Below are positions 55,945-64,000 of a stretch of DNA of 64,000 nt, piece by piece. The stretch spans positions 1 to 64,000 of the forward strand of contig MSJH02000546.1 in the NCBI GenBank assembly GCA_001931875.2, read 5' to 3'. Made by a program: the position numbers and the translations under genes. Numbering within the stretch: position 1 is the stretch's first letter; each line of letters begins with the position of its first letter. Source of the stretch: Byssochlamys sp. IMV 00236 (taxonomy: Eukaryota; Ascomycota; Eurotiomycetes; Eurotiales; Thermoascaceae). The notes under the pieces are model-generated. The model was given only the letters and a program-made list of their open reading frames with translations. It ran no database searches and had not been told where the DNA came from.

Positions 55945-55964
55945 NNNNNNNNNNNNNNNNNNNN
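55945..55964. other. Assembly gap (20 N)
   Basis: A run of 20 N at the 3' end of TMA20; true size unknown. Confidence 0.99.
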
Positions 55965-56470
55965 GGGGGATCGCTCGACCAGAAGATTATCTATCCCTCG
56001 AGGAAGAGTTCTACGGGGAAACGATTCTACTCACCAGGAGACGGAAGTGATCCAGTCCAACTAGCCATGGTCCGATGAGATTGTGGGACCATGTCAGGAG
56101 ATATCCCAGCAATGGGAGCCTAGAAACTTGTCCTGCGTATTTAGGAAGGGAAGACAGGACGATATCTACTCAGAAACGTGATGAATTCATGAGCGCAGTT
56201 CTTTGCATCTATTAATATTTAGAGAGAGAAGAACCAATGGAATCGATATGCCAGACCAAAATGAAAATACAAAAACGCCAACTTGCTTTAGTTACCAGAC
56301 TGAATTATCTAACAGTGACTCTCAACATCGTCAGGAACGCCTCCTATACAGGCCACGAACATATCTATATATTTGGGGTCAGTGACAAAAGGAAGTGAAA
56401 CATCAAAATCCCAATTAAACTATCCCTTGTGGGACCTTTGTTTCTGCCAGTCTGCAGCTGAACATGCGAA
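55965..56470. other. Intergenic, between TMA20 gap and RIC1 3' end
   Basis: 506 bp between two converging genes, presumably both 3' flanks. No gene seen. Confidence 0.45.
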
Positions 56471-59400
56471 TCAAGTGCCAGGCGAGAAGTTACCTGAAAT
56501 TAGGTCATCAACTGCACTGCTTCCCTGGCTTCGCAAATCTTCGTCACTTCTTCCCCGCGAAGGTGTGGCCATGGTGCCAGCACTGGTAGCGTCGCTTCCT
56601 CTCCTTCGCCGGTCGTATGCCGCGCTTGGGGATAGCGATGCCGTGGACACCGACGATGTGGCTGACAGTGGGATCCCCAGAGAAAGACCCAGCCCCTTCG
56701 GGCTGTTTCCCGAGCCATTCGTGTCGCCGTTCTTAAAGTCCACGCGGGCAATCGCGCGCCGTAACATGTCTCCGGATGCATCCAGAGCAATCAGGAATCT
56801 AGCCAGTTCTGCACAGAGATCCCATATGCCCTTTGCAGAAGCTAAGCTGAGCAGGCGGACAACATAGTCTTCGATTCGACCATCGCTTCCCTCTTCTTCG
56901 TCCTCGAACGCCTGAAGAACCAAAAGATATCCAACTGCCGTCTTCAAGGAGTTCAGTCTCAGCGCCTGCTCAAAGAGATCTCTGGGAGGCGGAAGATGGG
57001 CGAATAAGGTGCGCCACGATCGCAGTTCCGTCTTTCGCGTGCACTGGACAATAATATCAAGATAGACCCTCGCTGGTAACGAGGCCTGCAGGAAACCAAT
57101 GACCATAGGTAGTAGTGGCTGAGACTTGTCGGACAAAGCCGCATCTCCGCTCTGCTTGTCCACATCCTCGTCCAAGACGTGATGGAGAAGGACTTCAAGG
57201 GCGTGAGGGAAATAAGAGAGATGATTGAAATGGTAGGAAAGTGAGAGTGCCGAAGGCATATCACCACTCGCCAGATACTGCTGCAAAAAGTATGGGAGAA
57301 ATAGATGTGTCTGGTGTGGGTTTACATCTGTCAGCGAACAATTTCGGGACAAGGCGAAGAATGAACCAACATACCCGAATGGCGAACTTGAGCATCGTAA
57401 ATGTCACATCGCGCCTTTGGATCAGTTCTGGCTCAACACCAAGAACGATGCCTTTGTTAAGAAGGACCGAAAGCGGATAGAAGTCAACCGGAACAGGGAG
57501 AGGCTTCGGTATATCTCCTCCCCGAAGAACATCTTGCACGTCACCCCATGCGAGGAGATCCTTTCCACAGAACATCCACAGCGAATCTCTTAACGATTGA
57601 TTGCCGTGGTACCCGCCCAATGCTACCCCCACCGACGGGCTAGGTGGAAGAGATTCATCCGATGGCGGGGCGAAATTGAAGGACAACTGGTCACGCATCA
57701 GGATATAGTATTCCACATCCTGGGCTATAATGCGCATTTCGTATTTCAATTCACCAGTGTCAGATACTGAGGGCTGCAGCAAAACTAGATTCCCGTCTAC
57801 CAACAGTAGAACTGATGCCACCTTGACATCCTGAGACGGGTCGCCATTCCCTTCACGTTGTCAGTCCAGTCATGCTACTATTAGAAGGCAATTTCACTCA
57901 CGCAGTTGATCCTCTGGCAGAACCCAGCTGATCGATCGGACTCTAGTAGGTGCTCGCACGATACCGTTGAAAGCGATCTGACCCACAGGAACGAGCGTAA
58001 CCCTCCCTTGCATAGAGCTAATGACATAGTGATACAAGATATTGTCGTAAGTGTAAACAAGAAGTGAATCCTCGCCAGACGGCCCAACGAAGACCGCAGG
58101 GGAAGGAAGGTATTCAATGTGAAGGATCGAGTTATTATTCAGCGTTCGCTCTCGTGAGTACAAGCGCAGCTATAGAAGTCAGTTTCATGGACACTCTGCA
58201 AAAAGTTGGGCAAGACTGGCATACTTCATATGAACCCTCATTGTCGACAGCGGCGATCAAAATATGTCCGTACCAGCACATCCCGCCTCGTACAGAAAAA
58301 GCGTTCTCCTGCTTCGGATCATCAAAAGTCTTCCAGCGTCCGCTGCTGACACTATAATGTGCCAATCCGCGTCTGCCTGCGATAGCTATGTATCTTCCAT
58401 CCTGGGAGACAACAGAGGACCGTATCGGCCACTGTGAATGTAGATATCCCGGCGGATACTGTGCATGATGCCATAACGAGTCCTTGCCAGATATAGTCAT
58501 CAAATCGGGCAAATCATGTCCACGGTAGAGAATGACCTCTGATCCAGTCTGCAGGAGAGCCCTGGCGAGATTAGCAGATGAAAAGCAGCCCGACAAAGCA
58601 CTGCGGGCTGTTTCAAGGACCCAGATGCGACGATCATTCCGCCGAGAAAGAATCAGGTCAGAGCCTCCACCAATCCAGCAACCCATAGAGACCCCAGTTA
58701 GCCAGTCTTCGGTATTTGCGGCCGCCAGAGACCGATCTATCGGAAAGCTATTGCCACCAGGTTTGCCAAAAACACTCCAGCTTGTCCATCCGTGCTCGTA
58801 CCCAGCGAAAAGGGAATATCCGTCAGGCGAGTAGCTCAAGAACATTAGTTCTCCCGTCGTAGAAGGCGAAGCAGGCAGCTGGAGTTTGAAGGAAAGAGGA
58901 ACATTTCCTAGGTAATCCTTGGCTGTATAGACCAAGATCTCACCATTGGCACAGCTCACGGCGAGTAGAGAAAACCGCGCATTTACTGCAACCTTGACCG
59001 CCCTCTGATCCTCCGTTTCCGGATTGTGAAAGCAATGGCCTCTGAACATCTTCTTTGGTTCTTCTGGGTCCTGCGAGCTCCCCGTAACTCGTTGCACCGC
59101 ATAAGCCTGCCCGTCGCTCGTAACCCAGAGCAGAAGACTCATAGCCCGATCATAGATCATCTCCACAATTGTAGTCGACTTTGGAACTTTCAATATATGG
59201 CTCAGCACCTCTGATGTCGTCTGAGTCCCACTCCTATCAGGAGTCCAGCGGATGCATTGAATGGCGGCCGGTTTAACAGTAGCAACAACTAATTCCTTGT
59301 CAAGAGCCAACGCTTTCGAGATACCGGCGTCAACCTTTATAGCCATTCTAAAACGGATACTAACATCGCAGATGCCGTTGGCGTCTTCGCGCCCAAAGTG

Positions 59401-59930
59401 ACGGGGCAGCTGCTGTCGCCGAGGTTGAGTGGAGTGATTGAAGTGCTGCTGATAGACCTCCGTATTGGGGTCTGAAGCAATTGTGTATGTCAGGAGATAC
59501 CCGAGCAATGTCTGAACGACCAAAATTGTCGAGTCTGGATGGAGCATAAGCGCCACGTTCGGACCGTATGTCTTCAGGGACAGCGGGGAGCGTGCAACGG
59601 CAGCAACAACAGCTGTTGGCTGACAATAAGTCAATACTGGAAACCACCTAATGGGAGATGACATACTCTCGTCTGCCAAACTGCAATGGACGTCTCAGTC
59701 ATTGTCGCGAACAGATGGCCACTCCGCGAGACGCAGAGACCACCGATCGGTTCGTCTGCCCACGCGGAAGCATTGATCTTGGACGGTCGTCTCCTCTCAT
59801 GCTGGGCTATCAAATCTGCATTCTCTTGCGCATTATCGCCCCGAAGCTCTTCGTCCTCGCCGGATGGACTGGGCACAATCCCGGGGCCATTGACCGCATA
59901 GACCCGGGGTACTCCATTGGGCCAGTACAT
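56471..59930 (-). CDS. RIC1: Ric1, subunit of the Ric1-Rgp1 exchange factor for Ypt6/Rab6
   Basis: With Rgp1, activates the Golgi Rab Ypt6 for endosome-to-Golgi transport. Five exons, 59930-59667, 59619-58225, 58169-57902, 57850-57375 and 57310-56471, join in frame to 1080 aa. Introns are 47, 55, 51 and 64 nt. The N-terminus MYWPNGVPRVYAV is characteristic. WD40-like beta-propeller blades fill most of residues 60-650 (LMFLSYSPDGYSLFAGYEHGW; SVVSQDGRYIAIAGRRG). The RIC1 domain follows (LFLPYFLQQYLASGDMPSALS, then FPHALEVLLHHVLDEDV, which is the family signature). The C-terminus is Ser/Arg-rich and likely disordered. Each unspliced junction leaves the conserved frame, supporting the exon set. 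Divergent from SGT2. Confidence 0.94.
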
Positions 59931-60290
59931 GGCTCAACACAGCTGAGTTAGTCACAAGGAGCTGGCAACGACGCTCACATCGGGTCATCTTCGTACGACG
60001 AGACCCTTATTCTGCCAGGCACAGGACAGCAGAGATCAAGACACTGCCCGCCATACCCAACTGGTATCGAAAAGCCGGAAGCAGAAGCAAGAGTCGTTGC
60101 AAGCTCAGCAATTACCGCGCAGGGGGCAGCTGTCACGTGTTGATACGGTCATGTCGAAGCGTCTAGACGGCTTTGGGACTTTGTCACTTTGGGAGCAATA
60201 TTCATTAATTCCAATTCCCCCCCACGAGCTTTTCTTCCCTCTCCAGCATATACAGTCGCGAGTGAAGCCACGAGAAATCCAAGGGTCGCC
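59931..60290. promoter_or_regulatory. Bidirectional promoter, RIC1 / SGT2
   Basis: A 360-bp spacer between outward-facing start codons. A C-rich run at 60212-60222 and pyrimidines at 60228-60245 precede SGT2. The CACGTG E-box occurs at 60133-60138 (TGTCACGTGTTG), a possible site for a bHLH factor. Confidence 0.5.
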
Positions 60291-61519
60291 ATGGTAAGAT
60301 GCCTCAAAAGTCTGGTTCAGTCAATCGTCAAAAAATCAAGACTCCACCTTCGGCTTCACCCCGCAGACGCTGGTCAGCGCTGATAGTGTTTCTTTGTTTA
60401 GGCCCCGACAGAATCCAAGAAGCGCCTGGCGCTTGCCATTATCGACTTCCTCGGCGCGAGTCTGAAAGATGGCACTCTGACCGCTGATGACGCTGAGTCT
60501 ATTGAAATTGCGCAGTCCTGTATCGCGGACACCTTCAAGGTTGACCCCAATGACGAGGCTGCCGTGAAGGACGCCCTTGGCGGCCAATCTCTCGCCAGCA
60601 TCTACAGTGTCTACGAGAAGCTGAAGGGAAAGACTCCTGCTGCCTCCGCTACTGCAACTGAGGCTCCAAAGGCAGGTGAAGTGTCGAAGCCAAAGGCTGG
60701 CGCTCCCACTCCGGAATCCGATAAGCTGAAGTCCGAAGGTAACGCTGCTATGGCCCGCAAGGAATACAGCGTCGCTATCGACTTCTACACGAAGGCCTTG
60801 GAAATTGCTCCTGCAAACCCGATCTATCTGTCTAACCGAGCAGCTGCCTACTCTGCTTCCGGACAACATGCGAAGGCTGTCGAGGATGCGGAGCTTGCCG
60901 TCGCTGTGGACCCCAAGTACTCCAAGGCCTGGAGCCGACTTGGTCTCGCTCGATATGACCTGGGCGACGCCAAGGGGGCTGCTGAGGCTTACGAGAAGGG
61001 AATCGAGGCTGAAGGAAATGGTGGCAGTGAGGCTATGAAGAGGGGTCTGGAGACGTCCAGGAAGAGGATCGCGGAGATGGGCAGGGCTAGCAACGAGCCT
61101 CCCGCGGACGCTGTCGATAACGCCCCTGGAGCCTCTCGAGGAGCTGGCGGTATGCCAGATCTCTCTTCTCTCGCCAGCATGCTTGGCGGCGGAGGTGGTG
61201 CTGGTGGTGGCATGCCCGACCTGAGCTCAATCATGAACAACCCCATGTTCGCCAGCATGGCCCAGAACCTTATGAGCAACCCCGACATGCTGAACAACCT
61301 CATGAGCAACCCCCGCTTGAGGCAAATGGCAGAAAGCTTTGGCGGCCGCGGCGGTGGTGGTGGCATGCCCGATATGTCAGGCTTGATGAACGATCCTAGT
61401 ATTGCAGAGATGTAAGCTTCTACTTGTCCTAACGAATACAGATTTGTCAACTAACAACACACAAACACAGGGCCCGAAACTTGATGGGAGGCCAGGGACG
61501 CGGAGGCCAGGGCCAATAA
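60291..61519 (+). CDS. SGT2: Sgt2, small glutamine-rich TPR co-chaperone
   Basis: A cytosolic co-chaperone that hands tail-anchored proteins to the GET pathway and binds Hsp70/Hsp90. Exons are 60291-60293 (only the ATG), 60402-61411 and 61471-61519, giving 353 aa. The N-terminal dimerisation/Get5-binding domain starts right after the start Met (APTESKKRLALAIIDFLGASL). The TPR domain at about 105-225 has three repeats (KSEGNAAMARKEYSVAIDFYT; NRAAAYSASGQHAKAVEDAE; WSRLGLARYDLGDAKGAAEA). The C-terminal part is Gly/Met/Asn-rich with NPMFASMAQNLMSNPDML, the client-binding region. The final exon adds ARNLMGGQGRGGQGQ. Exon 1 is supported by ATG directly followed by GTAAGA, and TTTGTTTAG ahead of GCCCCGACAG. 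Introns are 108 and 59 nt. Confidence 0.93.
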
Positions 61520-62787
61520 TATAATCGCATGTTTTAAGGGTTGGCAGTGGTCGACTTTTGCTTGGAAGACCTCACGACATTTTCTTGTTCTCTTTCCTTC
61601 GGATGTTTATAATATATCATTAACTTCTAGACGCCTTACGATCCGGATGTCATCCCAGTTCAGGATGTCTGGCAGTGTCGCAAAAACAAAATGATATTAA
61701 AAGCGAAGATATAGTAACGATCAAATCTACTTGTCTCTTCAGCTATCTGCCCATAACTCCTGCTGGTCCAACTATGGCGTAGTTTCAATGAAGCCAACAC
61801 TGCACGCAGCCTGACTTGGTTATTATCGGCGCTCAACGGCTTTAGTGGAGGCTACTACCCTATATAAAGGATATAGAACAAACAACATGAAGCCAGTCAT
61901 TTCCACCAATATAAGATCACAAGCAGAGACACGGGAAGTAGGAAATGCTCAGGAATAGTGGCGGGCAGCAATTAATTCAGATGAAGTCCGTGGGCATAAA
62001 TAGTCGATAGATTTTCGGTACCCTCTAACTCTTCAAGCAATTACGCTCTTATTCCCGTATCGAATGCTATTCCAATCTCCTTGCTTCCGTGGTCTTGGAT
62101 CTTGACAGTTATAAAAACCGAATTATTAATATGTACGAGCAGCATGTTCCGACATTCCTCCAATACTATGTCTAACGTAGAGTACGTATTGCATTGTAAT
62201 GTTTCTTTGCATTTTGTTTTCATTGATACATGATGAGCATCGATGGCAATCCAACACAGCTTCCAGAGATGACAAGGGTGGTAAGAAGGCACTAAATAAC
62301 AAAGATTAAGAAACGTCCCGAGATATTCGGGACGGGAAGGGGGAGAGGAGAGTTGGTGGTCATGTGCTCTGAGGCAGGAGAAATATAACATCCAAATACG
62401 CCACGATACGCCCAGAAAGAGAGGTCATGTTCGAGCTCTGCTGGCATGCTGTGCACCGTACCTCCACGGGTCTCGACAGATCATCCGGTCCTTTCTCTTC
62501 GCCATTCAACGAGGTAAGGTTGGGCGTTAAAGATACATGGTTATGAGAAGAGTAGAATCCGATTAGCCAGTGAGGAAAATGTCGGTAAACTATAACAGAT
62601 ATGAAGGATATTTGCCCTGTTTTCCCTCCCGTAGGTCTAGAATATGGACACCGGATATTGTACAGTCGTAGATAAAACAATCACGAAACAAACGACGCCA
62701 GAAGCCTAGAATCGCTGAGATGAAAAGCTCTATGCAATGTCGTTTAGAATGTTGTGCGAGTTCGGAGATGAGACGAGCTGCGTACGC
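61520..62787. other. Convergent 3' flanks of SGT2 and TIM44
   Basis: 1.27 kb with no recognisable gene. Frames at 62041-62391 and 62360-62680 on the minus strand are unremarkable. AT-rich at 61600-61720 and 62100-62240. Confidence 0.45.
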
Positions 62788-64000
62788 TTAGATGTAGTCT
62801 CTTCCAGCCTTCTGCAGCTCGATCAATCTCCATCCTCTCGTCTCTGGGTTGTTCACATCTTCAGGTATCCTCGTCATACCGATGGCATAGGTAACAAGTT
62901 GCACCTTGTCCTCCATGCCAGCAGCAAGCTCGTTGGTTTTGGCGTTGCGGTAAACATGGACTTCTTGAGAACGGCATGTGACGACGAAAACGGGGATATC
63001 ACCAGGCTCCAACATACGGGCGTGGGTCACGTCGACGTTTCGGATATCGAGGATACGACCATCGGACTTGAGACCTGCAGTGGTATACTGCTGAGCCAAA
63101 GCAGCATAAACGTGGAACTGGGCATCAGAGAGCCAGAGTTTGAGTGTCTCGACGTCTCCCTTGACATAAGCATCCAGGACCTCCGGAAGGATGTACTCTC
63201 GCAGGTCCCTCAGGAAAGGCTCGAGTTGGAAACTGGGGTCCATTTCACGGAACTTCTTGATCACGCGAGCTGTCTCGTTCTCTGCAAAGAATCCGGTGAC
63301 ACGGTCGGAGATGCTGCGAGCCGTGCTGATCAAGGGATTCTCAGATTCGTTGTAGGTCTCCTTCAAGGAGAAAAGCCTCTGCATCACAGGGCTAGTGTCC
63401 CGGAACTGGCGCCATGACTCCTTCCAGGCGGCATCTTTGTGAACCGTGAGACTCGTACCAGCGCTTGAGAAACGTGTCAGCAACATAAGAATCAGTGGAC
63501 CTTAGGGACGAGGGGCTTAGCTTACTTTGGATCTTCCTCCATCTTTTCGACTTTCCGGCGTCCCGACTTGGCCTCTGCCTCTTCACGGAGCTGTCTTTGT
63601 CTGCGGCGCTCCTCCTTCTCAATCCATCCACCATAGCGAGAACTGCTACCGTCGTCGATGGCTTCTTTCACTCCACCGACAGCCGTCTTGTAAGCCTTTG
63701 TTTCTCTCACAGGCCGCGTGGCCTTGTCAAGTCCCTTTCCGGTAACAGCGACTCCCTTCCGGATTCCCTTGACGAGAGTAGTATCCCAAGTCCACGCGGC
63801 ACCTTGTCCCAGAGCCTTTCCGGTGGTCTTCAATGCGGAAGCTGTTTTGGAGGTAGCGGCTCCGGATGCTGCCTCATAAGCCGCACGAGCCCTCTTAACC
63901 GACTCGCTCTCAGTAAACTGATGAGCGGAAGAGGCCAGAGCCTTGGTAGACTCATTCCATTCCTTGGACTTCTTGAATTCGGAACGTAGAGTATCCGTGA
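62788..64000 (-). CDS. TIM44: Tim44, import-motor subunit of the mitochondrial inner membrane (5' end outside window)
   Basis: Anchors mtHsp70 to the TIM23 channel. The gene enters from the right edge. Visible exons are 64000-63526 and 63463-62788; the 62-nt intron has GT at 63525-63524 and AG at 63465-63464. The first visible part is the charged, helical N-domain (SKTASALKTTGKALGQGAAW; GGWIEKEERRRQRQLREEAE). The second is the conserved Tim44 C-terminal domain (LFSLKETYNESENPLISTAR; AENETARVIKKFREMDPSF; WLSDAQFHVYAAL) ending in KAGRDYI. The start codon and presequence are not in the window. Splicing in phase AA+C gives EEDPNAGTSLTVHKD. Confidence 0.95.

Overview
The window is nuclear DNA of a filamentous ascomycete, most likely of the Aspergillus/Penicillium type (Eurotiales). 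Genes are short, lie on both strands, and are broken by small GT..AG introns, mostly 47-240 nt. The families are typical of that group: a bZIP with a DUF3425-type tail, fungal tRNA ligase, Npr3, Hir1, Ric1 and Tim44. The order-level call is an inference from gene content and intron style; no species can be named. Two short N runs (25258-25290 and 55945-55964) are assembly gaps, and each cuts the 3' end of a gene.

Layout. 1-6.0 kb: a bZIP regulator, then an AT-rich, gene-poor stretch holding a decayed retroelement RNase H and other broken frames. 6-16 kb: a bHLH regulator (minus) with a 6.4 kb gene-free region behind it, then SFT2 with unusually long introns. 16-24 kb: tRNA ligase and an ankyrin protein as a divergent pair, then a divergent crotonase / acyl-CoA ligase pair whose C-termini suggest peroxisomes. 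24-34 kb: VPS37 (cut by a gap), a PAP2 lipid phosphatase, an aldo-keto reductase, a GFA-family zinc protein and COX19. 34-43 kb: NPR3 and a La-motif (LARP1/Sro9-like) protein with a very long leader. 45-55.9 kb: a mitochondrial stomatin-like protein, the histone chaperone HIR1, a small hypothetical membrane protein, the OLA1 ATPase and the ribosome-associated PUA protein TMA20 (cut by a gap). 56-64 kb: RIC1 and SGT2 as a divergent pair, and TIM44 running off the right edge.

Most genes are housekeeping: Golgi/endosome traffic (SFT2, RIC1, VPS37), mitochondria (COX19, SLP, TIM44), translation (LARP, OLA1, TMA20, tRNA ligase), TORC1 control (NPR3), chromatin (HIR1) and tail-anchored protein targeting (SGT2). 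The only neighbours that look like one metabolic unit are the CoA ligase and crotonase at 20.9-23.8 kb. I found no CRISPR array, rRNA, convincing tRNA gene or secondary-metabolite backbone gene. Exon structures were built by hand from splice consensus and reading-frame continuity and have not been tested against transcripts. I did not find a clearly new biological system; the most worthwhile leads are the CoA ligase/crotonase pair, the long bHLH loop, the large gene-free block at 7.6-13.9 kb and several odd exon structures.
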